Source: JBAZJN01 sp041651295
GTDB lineage: Bacteria > Patescibacteriota > UBA1384 > XYA2-FULL-43-10 > CAINNR01
Reading direction: 5' to 3'
NCBI GenBank assembly: GCA_041651295.1
Contig: JBAZJN010000011.1
Span: 1-30,940, forward strand
DNA: 30,940 nt
A model generated the notes under the pieces. The model did not search any database, was not told the DNA's origin, and was given only the letters and a program-made list of their open reading frames with translations. Both the position numbers and the translations under genes were made by a program. Shown here piece after piece: positions 15,416 to 24,242 of this stretch (position 1 is the first letter of the stretch; every line of letters begins with the position of its first letter).

Positions 15416-16466
15416 TAATTATCTCCAAAAAAATTCTTTTTGCCGACTTTATAACTATAGCAAATAATTTAGACAAGAGTTCAAGTATCGCCAAATATTT
15501 TAGTCCGAATTGGCTGATTTTTTTAGCGGATTTTGGCTCGGACTGAATAAATCTGATAATCATTTTTTCGTCCGTAAGCCATTTCCGGTACCCAGTTTCA
15601 CAGGATAGTCGGGCATTTTTCATAACATTTTCCAGCCGGGAAAAATCAATCGTCGAAGGATGATTAAAATTAAACAGATAACCATTTTTCTGATTAGTAA
15701 TGTATTCGTTCATCGTCGGAGTGTCTGATGCGATTACTGCCAGGCCTAAGGTCATCGCCTCTAAAAAACTCATGCCTATCCCCTCGTATTTTCTCGGCGC
15801 CACAAAAACATTGCATTTCAAAAGAGTTTTCTCCAAATCGGCTTTGTCTTTGAACCAGCCAAGCTTCTTGATCCTAAATTTCTTCTCATCTTCTGATGTT
15901 GGCAAAACTAGCTTGTACCCAGGATCGGTGTCGAGCTTTAAATAGAGAGTATCAACTTTAGCGTCCCCAATCAGGCGTTTTAAATGTCTGAAATTAATTC
16001 CCGCTCTTTGCCAAAAAAAGATCTTCAAGCCGGGTTTATTTTCTACTTGCTGAAATTTGCCCGGATCACGAAAATATCTAACTGAGAGAATATCAAAACC
16101 AAAGTCTTCTAAGTACTTTGTCAAAGTGCTTGAAAAGGAAATAATTTTCATTTGAACGCTGGAAAGCCGCTTCCAGAAATACCGATTGTAATTCACGGCT
16201 TGGTCGTACATCGGAATCCAAATAATCGGCTTGTTGATTTTTTTCAAATCTTCCACCGGCGGAAGGACTTGAAAAAAGATGACGAAATCGACTTTTCCTG
16301 AATTAATTTTATCCAAATTTATTAATCCCTTACCCTGCCAGCGGTCAACCCAGATTTCTTCGACTTCAAAATCTTTTTTTAGAATTTCAATAAAAAATTC
16401 CGTTGATTTCGTCTTTTGGTGAAATTTGTGGTCAATAAAGAGAACAGTTTTTTTATTGATTTTCAT
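15399..16466 (-). CDS. family 4 glycosyltransferase
   Basis: The 355-residue protein has a divergent GT-B fold. The N-terminal domain is short and poorly conserved, while the C-terminal donor domain has VAPRKYEGIGMSFLEAMTLG, with the EX7E pair at Glu228 and Glu236, and SDTPTMNEYI. It overlaps the upstream GT4 by four bases and the downstream GT-C gene by 17. Its place between another GT4 and a membrane GT-C suggests a later step of glycan assembly. The donor is unknown. Confidence 0.8.
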   Translation of the reverse strand: MKINKKTVLFIDHKFHQKTKSTEFFIEILKKDFEVEEIWVDRWQGKGLINLDKINSGKVDFVIFFQVLPPVEDLKKINKPIIWIPMYDQAVNYNRYFWKRLSSVQMKIISFSSTLTKYLEDFGFDILSVRYFRDPGKFQQVENKPGLKIFFWQRAGINFRHLKRLIGDAKVDTLYLKLDTDPGYKLVLPTSEDEKKFRIKKLGWFKDKADLEKTLLKCNVFVAPRKYEGIGMSFLEAMTLGLAVIASDTPTMNEYITNQKNGYLFNFNHPSTIDFSRLENVMKNARLSCETGYRKWLTDEKMIIRFIQSEPKSAKKISQFGLKYLAILELLSKLFAIVIKSAKRIFLEIINGNIS

Positions 16467-17608
16467 TTGAGAAGTTTCTTAAGTTTAGATTGAAAATCGG
16501 AGGCGAAAGTTCCCAGACTGAAATTGTCCAAAGCAAAATTATAACTTTCTGTCGATTGTTTTTTGATTTCAGAGGCGCTTAATTTACTGAAAGACAGGAT
16601 AGTTTTTTCGATAGTTTTGATCGAATTATCAGCAAAAATTGCACCGGAATTGTTAATATCAACACCAGTTTCACGGCTTACCAGCGGGATAAGTCCGGCA
16701 TACATGCAGGTGGCGATAGACGAGCTCATTCCTTCGCTGCAGGACGGCAAAATAGTAAAGGCGCAAGTTTCCATTATCTTCTTAAACTGCGCCGACGATG
16801 GGGATGTCCAACCGACCAGATGAATGTTCGGACTCTTTAATTCTTTTTGATACAATTCGACAAAATCTTTCTCTTTCTCAACGGCTCCGCAAATATAGAG
16901 ATCAAGATTTTTGTGCTTGGGGAAGATTTCCAGCAGCAAATCAAGCCCTTTGTGGACTGCCCCAACACTGCCAAACCAGAGAAAGGACAACTTTGATTTG
17001 GGCCAGTTTTTATTAGCTTCGATTTCAGGCAGGGAGAAATTCGAAAATGCCGAGACTCGGATATTTTCAATCTTCTTCGCATGGCCAGAGTAAGTGCTCT
17101 TAGTCCAGTCGTTGCCGATCGATATTACTCCATCAGCTAAATCGGAAGAATTATGATTTTCCACCACTCTCCGCCTGGTCAACAATTTGCCACGCCGTTT
17201 TTTTAATTCTTCCAGCCGTTTAACTTCGGCCATATTTTGAAAGCCGCAATAAGCACCAGTGGCATAATAAATTGATTTTTTCGGATTGAATTTATTAACC
17301 GCTTTAAGAAAATTGGGTTCTAGCCCAAAAACAAGATCATATTCCCGGTTTCCGAAATTTATTTGGTCAATCGGATAATCATAGCGGATGATGTCAACCC
17401 TAAACCCTAGATCGTCGAAAGCTTTGGCAATTTCTTTTGATTCTGCGCTGCTGGTATGGCTCGGTCCATTTTGCCCGGTCAAAAAAGGTAACGTAAGATA
17501 TGAAACCAAAACACTTTTTTTGTGTTCCGATTGGTAGACATTCCGGATGTAACACCTTTTGGGATTCAGCTTATCCAAAAATTTAGTTATGGTTTTTCTG
17601 AAATTCAT
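16463..17608 (-). CDS. family 4-like glycosyltransferase with incomplete EX7E motif
   Basis: This 381-residue protein has a GT-B pattern. The donor domain contains LWFGSVGAVHKGLDLLLEIF, NIHLVGWTSP and then PSCSEGMSSSIATCMYAG. The first catalytic-region Glu is present (Glu292), but the position eight residues later, normally Glu, is Thr300. The rest of the domain is intact and the gene is embedded in the operon, so it is more likely a variant than a dead enzyme. It overlaps both neighbours by four bases. It acts in the cytoplasm on an unknown acceptor of the surface-glycan pathway. Confidence 0.75.
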   Translation of the reverse strand: MNFRKTITKFLDKLNPKRCYIRNVYQSEHKKSVLVSYLTLPFLTGQNGPSHTSSAESKEIAKAFDDLGFRVDIIRYDYPIDQINFGNREYDLVFGLEPNFLKAVNKFNPKKSIYYATGAYCGFQNMAEVKRLEELKKRRGKLLTRRRVVENHNSSDLADGVISIGNDWTKSTYSGHAKKIENIRVSAFSNFSLPEIEANKNWPKSKLSFLWFGSVGAVHKGLDLLLEIFPKHKNLDLYICGAVEKEKDFVELYQKELKSPNIHLVGWTSPSSAQFKKIMETCAFTILPSCSEGMSSSIATCMYAGLIPLVSRETGVDINNSGAIFADNSIKTIEKTILSFSKLSASEIKKQSTESYNFALDNFSLGTFASDFQSKLKKLLK

Positions 17609-18315
17609 TTTTCGGCTATAGCGATTATTGCCTGAGTTAATATTTTAGGACTTGAATGACCTGTTGCTGACCTGATTAAACGGATCCAAAAAAAATACAT
17701 CGGCATAATAATATAAGTTGCTATCCAACTTTTTAGATTATTAAGTGGTAGCTTTTCAGCTAAAAAGAAGTAGTTTTTAAAACCCGAAGCAATAAGAAGC
17801 TGCGTTAATGACGACTCGGTAAAAGCCTGCACGTGGGTTAGGTCGCCGAACAGCCCGACTGTGGCGTGCGGAGATTGAGCATTCGGAACCTTAATAATCA
17901 CTTTGCCTCCGGATCGTAAGCCGGTTCGAATAGCAACCACAAGATCGACAATTTCGTCTTTCGGCACATGCTCGAGCACGTCGCTGATGTAAATCAGATC
18001 ATAAGTACCGCTTCGCTTATTTAAATAATCAGCATCACTCTCAACTAAATCACATTCAAAACCAAGTTTTTTAATATGCTTGGCAACATCCGCAGAGATA
18101 TCGATTGATGAAATATTTTTGTAGCCGAGCTTCTGCCAGAAAAGCAGTGCCTCGCCTTGACCAGGACCAATATCCAAAAGTCTGGCTGACTTGCCTGGAA
18201 AATATTTTATCAAATTTTTCTCTAGCCAGAGATGTTTGAGCCCAACAGTATCAGCCTGACCGATTGGGGCAGTCTCAAGATACCGTTCAGTTAATATGCT
18301 TTGATTTTTCTTCAT
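17605..18315 (-). CDS. class I SAM-dependent methyltransferase
   Basis: The 236-residue protein has motif I LLDIGPGQGEALLF (Asp48 onward), an acidic strand-2 end (SSIDIS), and motif IV/post-I segments DLIYISDVLEHVP and GGKVIIKVPN: a Rossmann methyltransferase of the Methyltransf_11/23 type. The C-terminal third is hydrophobic and basic (around IMPMYFFWIRLIR), which may bring it to the membrane. Placed among glycosyltransferases with four-base overlaps on both sides, it most likely methylates a sugar or caps the glycan chain to control its length. The exact acceptor is not visible. Confidence 0.82.
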   Translation of the reverse strand: MKKNQSILTERYLETAPIGQADTVGLKHLWLEKNLIKYFPGKSARLLDIGPGQGEALLFWQKLGYKNISSIDISADVAKHIKKLGFECDLVESDADYLNKRSGTYDLIYISDVLEHVPKDEIVDLVVAIRTGLRSGGKVIIKVPNAQSPHATVGLFGDLTHVQAFTESSLTQLLIASGFKNYFFLAEKLPLNNLKSWIATYIIMPMYFFWIRLIRSATGHSSPKILTQAIIAIAEK

Positions 18316-19241
18316 TTTTTCCTAAAATGTGAATATTTGACAACAAAACGCTTGGCCTTTGAAACTATTAAACCAAAATAACTCGTTTTAAAAAACTGAC
18401 TGGAAAAACGGTCGTCGGCTTCAACACTCTGTGAAATGGAGGTTGGATGTTTTAGGGGAAACTTCATCGCATAAGACTTCATATCAGCGACCTCGGAGTT
18501 CTCCTGGCCGGCGGTGTTGGTGCCTGAATTACAGCCTAAATTGGCAACCAAATTTATGCTTGGGTTGATCGCTAAACCGTTATGCGACCAAACGCAAAAA
18601 ACCCACTGATAATCCCAGGTGTTGATTTCAGCGGAAAAAACCCGATCCAAAACTGCTCGCCAATATCTTCGGACACTTTTGTCTTTGAAAACCTGATCAA
18701 TCTTATTTGATTTGACAAATTCCGGATAGGATTTCATTTCGAGGTCATATTCCTTCCAGGCCCGCTTCCAAGTTGCCCAGCCCCAAATATTGCAGTATTT
18801 GGAAAAATAATAGCTGTCATCAGAATTTTTCCAACCAAACTGAAAGTTATCACCGCTTATCATTTTAACCTGATCGACATTGCGATATTTTTCCAATAAT
18901 TCCGAGCAATATCTGAAAAAAGTCGGGTTTGGAAGGCAATCGTCCTCGAGAATTATCCCCTCGTTTTCATTTTTGAAAAACCAATCGATGGCCGAGCTAA
19001 CGGCAACTTTCAGACCCAAATTTTTCTCCCGAAAAAGTGTGCTGACTTCACAATCCCAGTCGATTTCGTTGACAATCGCCCGGGTTTTTTGGCACAATTC
19101 CTTCTCGCCGATCTTGTCCGATCTTGGTCCGTCTGCAGCAAGATACAATTTTTTAGGTTGATATTTTTTTATAGCATCGAACACCCGCTTTGTCGTCTCC
19201 GGCCGATTAAAGATTAGGAATAAAATCGCTGTTTTGTTCAT
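18312..19241 (-). CDS. glycosyltransferase of the HlpA/GNT-I-like GT-A type
   Basis: This 309-residue protein opens with ILFLIFNRPETTKRVFDAI and has AADGPR, EKNLGLKVAV, the metal-binding GIILEDDCLPNPTFFRYC (Glu99-Asp101) and CNIWGWATWKRAW. This set marks a GT-A family often labelled hemolytic-protein HlpA-like or GNT-I-like, found in surface-polysaccharide loci. No membrane segment is present, so it is cytoplasmic. It overlaps the FkbM gene before it and the methyltransferase after it by four bases. A sugar-transfer role is likely; the name hemolytic should not be taken as function. Confidence 0.8.
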   Translation of the reverse strand: MNKTAILFLIFNRPETTKRVFDAIKKYQPKKLYLAADGPRSDKIGEKELCQKTRAIVNEIDWDCEVSTLFREKNLGLKVAVSSAIDWFFKNENEGIILEDDCLPNPTFFRYCSELLEKYRNVDQVKMISGDNFQFGWKNSDDSYYFSKYCNIWGWATWKRAWKEYDLEMKSYPEFVKSNKIDQVFKDKSVRRYWRAVLDRVFSAEINTWDYQWVFCVWSHNGLAINPSINLVANLGCNSGTNTAGQENSEVADMKSYAMKFPLKHPTSISQSVEADDRFSSQFFKTSYFGLIVSKAKRFVVKYSHFRKK

Positions 19242-20068
19242 ATCTTCAGCTTACCTGATATTTTTTTATTAATTGCAACTATGTTTTGATATGCAAAAAT
19301 CTCACAAAATAATGGCTCGTATACTCTTATTGGTGCCAATGAATTTGGTAATAATCGGTAAAATAAGTACCCCTTCAATAGGTCATAAAAATCCTTAAAA
19401 AAATGGCGGCTAACAATATTCATTGAATTGAACTCGAAATGAATGATGTCGATTCTGCCACCAGCAATCATTTTCGATGCACCACAAAGTACATCATATT
19501 CATTCCCTTCAGTATCAATTTTGAGAAGGTTGATTTTGTTTATTTTATTAGCTTTACAATAATCGTCTAATTTTATAATTTTGACTTTTGTGCTGACCGA
19601 ACTTTTCTGGTGGATCCCCTCAATAACACCCTTATACAGGGTAGCGTGTTCTGACCCATCTTGATCGCACAGATCATAAATTTCCATAACCGAGTTCGTG
19701 ATGCCGCAACCCTTATTGATCAAATTGACTTTTGAGCTGTTAATCGAAGCTTGCATCTTATTAAATGTTTGCGGATGAGGCTCAAATGCATATATTTGGG
19801 AATTCGGAAAAAACGAGAGAACATCTTTTGTATAGTCGCCGATATTTGCTCCGACATCAAAAATAACCATTTTTTCTCGATACAGTTTTGACAATCTTCG
19901 CAAAAAAGAATCTTCGCCACTTACTAGCGAGGAATAGTTAAGAATGCCCAATCCTCTTGCGCCTAAGTAAAACATTTTTTTATTTAAAGGCAGAAAAAAC
20001 TTTCTAGAGAAGCAATAGGAATAGAAAGTGATTAACCCGACAATAATTTTGTCTTTAATTTTGTTCAT
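19238..20068 (-). CDS. FkbM family methyltransferase
   Basis: The 276-residue protein has a hydrophobic N-terminal stretch (about 6-35), then motif I IFDVGANIGDYTKDV (Asp71-Tyr79), FEPHPQTFNKMQ, and the FkbM signature LLKIDTEGNEYDVLCGA, ending with the strand IIHFEFN. FkbM enzymes O-methylate sugars and other small molecules using SAM. AAAAGGGT lies a few bases before the ATG, four bases after the flippase gene. Together with the Methyltransf_11-type gene downstream, the operon has two methylation steps, so the glycan is probably methylated. The target hydroxyl is unknown. Confidence 0.87.
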   Translation of the reverse strand: MNKIKDKIIVGLITFYSYCFSRKFFLPLNKKMFYLGARGLGILNYSSLVSGEDSFLRRLSKLYREKMVIFDVGANIGDYTKDVLSFFPNSQIYAFEPHPQTFNKMQASINSSKVNLINKGCGITNSVMEIYDLCDQDGSEHATLYKGVIEGIHQKSSVSTKVKIIKLDDYCKANKINKINLLKIDTEGNEYDVLCGASKMIAGGRIDIIHFEFNSMNIVSRHFFKDFYDLLKGYLFYRLLPNSLAPIRVYEPLFCEIFAYQNIVAINKKISGKLKI

Positions 20069-20072
20069 ATTT

Positions 20073-21377
20073 TTACCCTTTTAATGTCCTAAAACAAATT
20101 CTGGCATTTATTATATCGTACAATGAAGCAACCAAAACCAATAAAAACGTTGTATAGATTGAAATAAGGTTTGGATTATATACCAAAAAAACAATCAACA
20201 AAATTATTGCAATTGGCTTGAAATAGTAGACTTTCGTAAAAAAAGAAAATAATTTTTGAGACGAGTTGATGATCGAACCATAAAAACCCATAAGAACTTG
20301 CATGCAAGAAACAAGTGAAACCAATGCAACATAGATAAAGTTTAACTCGTATTTTGTACCTAATAATTTAAGAATTATTATCGAGATGATAAAAGTGGCA
20401 ATAAATAACGGCACAAACCCAATAAGAAATAACTGATTTGTTTTTTTCAGCACGGCTTTTAAATTTCCGCTCTTATTAACCATCGGAAAGAAAACATTAT
20501 TAAGAGCGGTTATTAGCTGATTGATGATTAGGACTGATGATAGAAGATAGGCGCTGTATAAGCCGAGTTCTGCCGGACCAAGATATCTGGAAAGAAAGAA
20601 TTTATCTATTTGAGATAAGGTAATGGCGATGAACGAACCGGCTAATGTTAAGCGCCAATAAGGGATCATTTTCTTCCACATACTCTGGCTCCAAGCACCG
20701 ATATTGTTGCGGACCTTAATCAGATAAATAGTGATAATCGTAAGCATGGCCAAAATAACTATCGAAGCAAAATATTGATGGGAATTATCCCCGATTCCCC
20801 ATTTAAAGACGAGAAAAAATAAGATAAAGAAACTAAAAATTATCAAGTTCTGAAGAATAAATACTATCGATTGAAATTTGAATAATTGGAGAGATTTAAT
20901 AAAATTGTTAAATAGCGTACTGTACATTGTGCAAAACCCGACAAGTGCGCCAAGAAACACTATTATTCTCGTAGTATTCAAGTAGCCGGCAATATTGGCT
21001 GAAAAAACTAGAACGAGCGCAAGAATGACCAAACCGGTTATTGAGCTAAATCGTAGTGAATTGGAAATTGCGAATTTTTTCTCTTCTTCAGTGTTGCTGG
21101 CCGAAATATATTTGGTTGCCGTAGCATCAAAACCGAATATCATAAAAACGGAAAAAAACGAGCCGATGGCTGTTATTAGATTATATTTGCCATATTCGGC
21201 CGGACCAAGAATTCTTCCGGCCAAGATATTTACGACAAAAATAATCAGACCGCCGATAATATACCCGCCGATGGACCAAGAAAGATTGCCCAAAAACTGA
21301 CGCATTGTCGGGCTCATTTCGTGGCCAAAAATTCGTCGATGAAGCTTTTCGCTTATGTTGATTAAGATCTCTTTCAT
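20073..21377 (-). CDS. polysaccharide/lipid-linked oligosaccharide flippase (Wzx/MOP-like)
   Basis: This 434-residue, very hydrophobic protein has about 12-14 membrane helices. Its N-terminal region, with LAGRILGPAEYGKYNLITAIGS, FGFDATATKYISA, and the later FLSRYLGPAELGLYSAYLL, shows the repeated GP(A/E)EYG-type motif of the MOP superfamily PST/Wzx branch. It should flip the undecaprenyl-linked glycan to the outer side of the membrane, which identifies this locus as a Wzx-dependent surface-glycan system rather than an ABC-transporter one. The start overlaps the nucleotidyltransferase stop by four bases. Confidence 0.87.
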   Translation of the reverse strand: MKEILINISEKLHRRIFGHEMSPTMRQFLGNLSWSIGGYIIGGLIIFVVNILAGRILGPAEYGKYNLITAIGSFFSVFMIFGFDATATKYISASNTEEEKKFAISNSLRFSSITGLVILALVLVFSANIAGYLNTTRIIVFLGALVGFCTMYSTLFNNFIKSLQLFKFQSIVFILQNLIIFSFFILFFLVFKWGIGDNSHQYFASIVILAMLTIITIYLIKVRNNIGAWSQSMWKKMIPYWRLTLAGSFIAITLSQIDKFFLSRYLGPAELGLYSAYLLSSVLIINQLITALNNVFFPMVNKSGNLKAVLKKTNQLFLIGFVPLFIATFIISIIILKLLGTKYELNFIYVALVSLVSCMQVLMGFYGSIINSSQKLFSFFTKVYYFKPIAIILLIVFLVYNPNLISIYTTFLLVLVASLYDIINARICFRTLKG

Positions 21378-21874
21378 AAATTCAGTTGTTTTTCAATTCC
21401 GCTCGAAGATAAGCCGCCTTTTTTATGACCCGGCGGCAAACGTTTACAGAGAATTAATTCGATTCCAAATTTATCTGTCAATTCCCTTTTTTCCTTCACA
21501 GCAGAATCTGTTGCGTTTAAAACAAACTTATCAGGATGTAATATCTCAAGTGATTTGATATGATCCATTTTGCCAAATTCTTCCGATATAACTACATAAT
21601 CTACAAGTTCCAATGCAGCCAGTAACCTAGCGCGAAAGTTTTCGTCGTTAATCGGGCGCGTCGGCCCTTTGAGTTCGCGGATGGTCGCATTGCTACCAAC
21701 CGTAACAACCAGAACATCACCTTGTTGTTTGCAAAAGTTAAAATGGACTATGTGGCCGAGGTGTAGAATATCATAACAACCAGAAGTGAAAACTATAGTT
21801 TTCTCTTCCTTAGTCGCTTTCGCCCTCAACTTTGGCAGATCTTTATATTTGATTATTTTCTTATCGGTTTTCAT
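21374..21874 (-). CDS. cytidylyltransferase-like sugar nucleotidyltransferase (HldE C-domain/RfaE2-like)
   Basis: The 166-residue protein is a single nucleotidyltransferase domain with SGCYDILHLGHIVHF, carrying the HxGH motif, and a C-terminal SSSGIEKQL in the place of the ISSTxxR block. The closest family by pattern is the D-beta-D-heptose-1-phosphate adenylyltransferase domain. It overlaps a GHMP kinase by four bases, and together they would convert a sugar to its 1-phosphate and then to an NDP-sugar. Heptose is possible, but no heptose isomerase or phosphatase gene is present here, so the sugar is unproven. It is cytoplasmic. Confidence 0.8.
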   Translation of the reverse strand: MKTDKKIIKYKDLPKLRAKATKEEKTIVFTSGCYDILHLGHIVHFNFCKQQGDVLVVTVGSNATIRELKGPTRPINDENFRARLLAALELVDYVVISEEFGKMDHIKSLEILHPDKFVLNATDSAVKEKRELTDKFGIELILCKRLPPGHKKGGLSSSGIEKQLNL

Positions 21875-22737
21875 TTCTCTTCGGTTTGAATTAATTTAAT
21901 CCCTGACATTACTTTTGGCACCGTTGCCCAAAAACCTGATTTTGACAAAATTTCGATAACTTCCTGACGAGATTCGGGTTTATCGACAAATACAATCCCG
22001 AAACCTCCACCCCCTGCGCCTAAAAGCATGTGACCAACTATTTTTTTCGATTTTGGCAGCGGTTTAGGCAATTTCATCTTGGGAACAAAACCCAAAAAAC
22101 CTTGCCAAGAAAAATTACATGCTTTAATTACTTCGTCAGCGTCTTTCTCGAAACACTCTTCCGCTAACTCTGCAACTTTCCGCAGGTGATTTTGAAATTT
22201 GCGATCACGTTGCATCAAGTCTCGAACCAAATCACCGATATTGCCGGCGTTTCTCCGTTCTCTTGTATCGAACAAAATAATTCTTTCTACTACCGGATGG
22301 TTGTCGCAACGAATAATCTTAAATTTTTTGTGGCGATTTTTATCATCGCCCGGAGTGGTTATCAATTTAAAACCAGGTTCGAGACCGCCAATTTGGTCCT
22401 GCCAACCACCTTCAGTCCCAAGAATCGCTTTTTCATATTCTAGAACAAATTTAATATAATCATTAGATGACTTCTCGGGAAATGATTGACGATACATCAT
22501 TCCGGCTCGAATAGATGAAATTCCTAGTCCCGTACCACGCCCATTAATAGCTGACCTAAAACGTCCAAGAGTATCAAGGGTCAGTGGATAATCATCGGGG
22601 CATTTTGGCCCTTCCCAACCCATGGAGAAATTAATAACTGCCGCTTTTTCCTTCCAGAGAAGCTGATCAGTCCAACCACCTAATAAATTGGCGCGAACCG
22701 GACAATGAATATAATTTTTTGCTTTTACTAGTCTCAT
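21871..22737 (-). CDS. short GHMP sugar kinase
   Basis: This 288-residue kinase is shorter than the usual 330-360 residues of the family. Motif 1 is HCPVRANLLGGWTD, the ATP loop is GRGTGLGISSIRAG, then GTEGGWQDQIGGLEPG and the C-terminal LLGAGGGGFGIVF, so all GHMP blocks are present. The missing length lies mainly between motif 1 and the ATP loop. GAAGGA precedes the ATG and a good promoter lies 34 bases upstream (22771-22799). It heads the nine-gene operon and overlaps the nucleotidyltransferase by four bases, suggesting a two-enzyme sugar-activation module. It is related to but clearly different from the kinase at 8062. Confidence 0.83.
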   Translation of the reverse strand: MRLVKAKNYIHCPVRANLLGGWTDQLLWKEKAAVINFSMGWEGPKCPDDYPLTLDTLGRFRSAINGRGTGLGISSIRAGMMYRQSFPEKSSNDYIKFVLEYEKAILGTEGGWQDQIGGLEPGFKLITTPGDDKNRHKKFKIIRCDNHPVVERIILFDTRERRNAGNIGDLVRDLMQRDRKFQNHLRKVAELAEECFEKDADEVIKACNFSWQGFLGFVPKMKLPKPLPKSKKIVGHMLLGAGGGGFGIVFVDKPESRQEVIEILSKSGFWATVPKVMSGIKLIQTEEK

Positions 22738-22770
22738 TTTCCTTCAATACTAAGTTCGTTTTGCATTTAA

Positions 22771-22799
22771 TTTATATCAAAAAAAGCTTCACTTAGCAA
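22771..22799 (-). promoter_or_regulatory. promoter of the nine-gene glycan operon
   Basis: TTGCTA (22799-22794), a 17-base spacer and TATAAA (22776-22771), with TG one base before the -10. The predicted start is near 22764. Confidence 0.6.
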
Positions 22800-22804
22800 T
22801 CAAA

Positions 22805-22833
22805 TTGAAAACTCTGCTTTTTGGTGGTAACCT
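22805..22833 (+). promoter_or_regulatory. possible promoter of the rml operon
   Basis: TTGAAA (22805-22810), a 17-base spacer and a weak TAACCT (22828-22833). The rmlA gene follows with a strong AAGGAG (22855-22860). It lies back-to-back with the minus-strand operon promoter, so one regulator could affect both. Confidence 0.4.
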
Positions 22834-22863
22834 AAAGTTGCAAAAACATTTTGAAAGGAGATT

Positions 22864-23745
22864 ATGAAAGGCATAATTTTAGCTGGCGGTGCCGGCACCC
22901 GGCTTTATCCAGCGACTCTCACAGTTTCTAAGCAGTTGATGGCTGTTTATGACAAGCCGATGATCTATTATCCCCTCTCGGTACTGATGCTGGCGGGAAT
23001 TAAAGAAGTTTTGATTATTTCTACTCCGCACGATCTACCGAATTTCGAAAAACTGCTCGATGACGGTAGCGATCTTGGAATGAAATTTAAGTACGCGGAA
23101 CAGGCCGCACCTAACGGTTTGGCTGAAGCCTTTATTATTGGTGATGAATTTATCGGCAACGGACCGGTTGCTATGATTCTTGGTGACAACATTTATTATT
23201 CGGCCGGGCTCACCGGGCTCTTAAAGGATGCTTGCAAAACCAAAACCGGCGGGCATATTTTTGCCGTTCATGTCCCGGATCCTGAGCGTTTCGGAGTTGT
23301 TGATTTCGACAAAAAAGGTAATGTCGTTTCAATTGAAGAAAAACCCGAGAAGCCAAAATCAAACTACGCTGTTCCGGGTCTCTATTTTTATGGTCCGGAA
23401 GTTGTGAAAGAAGCCAAGGTCCTAAAACCATCGCCACGAGGCGAGCTGGAGATAACCGATTTAAACCGCGTATTTCTCAAAAAGAAAAAACTCAAAGTTA
23501 CTGTTTTGCCACGCGGGCTAGCTTGGCTGGATACCGGTACTCACGCCGCCATGATTAAAGCCAATAATTACGTTCAAATTACCCAGGAAATGACCGGTAA
23601 TAATATCGCCTGCATTGAAGAGATCGCCTATCGCCAGGGTTGGATTGACGATAAAAAGCTCGACGCGGCAATCGAAAAGATGGGCAAATCAAGTTACGCC
23701 GATTACTTGCGCCGGATCGAACGCGAGGTCAAAAATGAAAGATAA
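22864..23745 (+). CDS. rmlA: glucose-1-phosphate thymidylyltransferase
   Basis: The 293-residue protein makes dTDP-glucose from glucose-1-phosphate and dTTP, the first step to dTDP-L-rhamnose. The nucleotide-binding signature ILAGGAGTRLYPAT (about 5-18), with SKQLMAVYDKPMIYYPLSVL after it, MILGDNIYY (metal Asp), EEKPEKPKSNYAVPGLYFY, and LAWLDTGTHAAM are all conserved, and the length is standard. AAGGAG lies just before the ATG. Its end overlaps rmlC by 11 bases. It is the first gene of the complete plus-strand rml operon and supplies the rhamnose donor for glycosyltransferases in this window. Confidence 0.96.
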   Translation: MKGIILAGGAGTRLYPATLTVSKQLMAVYDKPMIYYPLSVLMLAGIKEVLIISTPHDLPNFEKLLDDGSDLGMKFKYAEQAAPNGLAEAFIIGDEFIGNGPVAMILGDNIYYSAGLTGLLKDACKTKTGGHIFAVHVPDPERFGVVDFDKKGNVVSIEEKPEKPKSNYAVPGLYFYGPEVVKEAKVLKPSPRGELEITDLNRVFLKKKKLKVTVLPRGLAWLDTGTHAAMIKANNYVQITQEMTGNNIACIEEIAYRQGWIDDKKLDAAIEKMGKSSYADYLRRIEREVKNER

Positions 23746-24235
23746 TATTAAACCAGGAAAGACTGATGGAGTTTTGATTAAAGAGCTTAAAGTTTGGAAA
23801 GACAAACCGGATTTGAAACAAGATGTTGAACCCGGACTTTTTGCCGAGATTTTGCGTGATGACGATGAAATGCTGGGGCGTTTCGGCCAAAGTAACTTCA
23901 CCACCGCGCCAAAAGGCACAATTAAAGCTTTTCACTGGCACAAATATCAGGATGATTTATGGTTCTTCGTCAACAGCAAAGTCGGAGTCGTCCTTTATGA
24001 CCGGCGTGATGGCTCTCCAACGAAAGGCCAAACCGAAGTTATTTATTCTGGCGCTGATGATTATAAGTTAATTTTGATACCTCAGGGTGTAGTTCATGGA
24101 TATAAAGTTTTGGACGACGAAACAAATATCTTGATTTATCACGTCACGAAAGCCTACAACCCAGAAAATCCCGACGAAGAGCGCATTGACCCATTTGACA
24201 AAGAAATCAATTTTGATTGGGATTCATTAAAATAG
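23735..24235 (+). CDS. rmlC: dTDP-4-dehydrorhamnose 3,5-epimerase family protein
   Basis: The 166-residue cupin-type epimerase converts dTDP-4-keto-6-deoxyglucose to the L-lyxo form. The start at 23735 is chosen because it gives normal family length and overlaps rmlA by 11 bases with GAGGT before it; a longer open frame upstream merely runs through rmlA. Conserved segments are IKAFHWHKYQDDLWFFV (catalytic-His strand), GVVLYDRR and LIPQGVVHGYKVL. The usual RGLHxQ block is replaced by KAFHWHKYQ, a divergent active-site strand. Neighbouring rmlA, rmlB and rmlD support the role strongly. Confidence 0.88.
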   Translation: MKDNIKPGKTDGVLIKELKVWKDKPDLKQDVEPGLFAEILRDDDEMLGRFGQSNFTTAPKGTIKAFHWHKYQDDLWFFVNSKVGVVLYDRRDGSPTKGQTEVIYSGADDYKLILIPQGVVHGYKVLDDETNILIYHVTKAYNPENPDEERIDPFDKEINFDWDSLK

Positions 24236-24242
24236 GAGTTTT

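Noticed and set aside
23615..23734. Longer N-terminus for rmlC
   Set aside because: It would lie wholly inside rmlA and add 40 residues unknown in the family; the ATG at 23735 gives the normal length.
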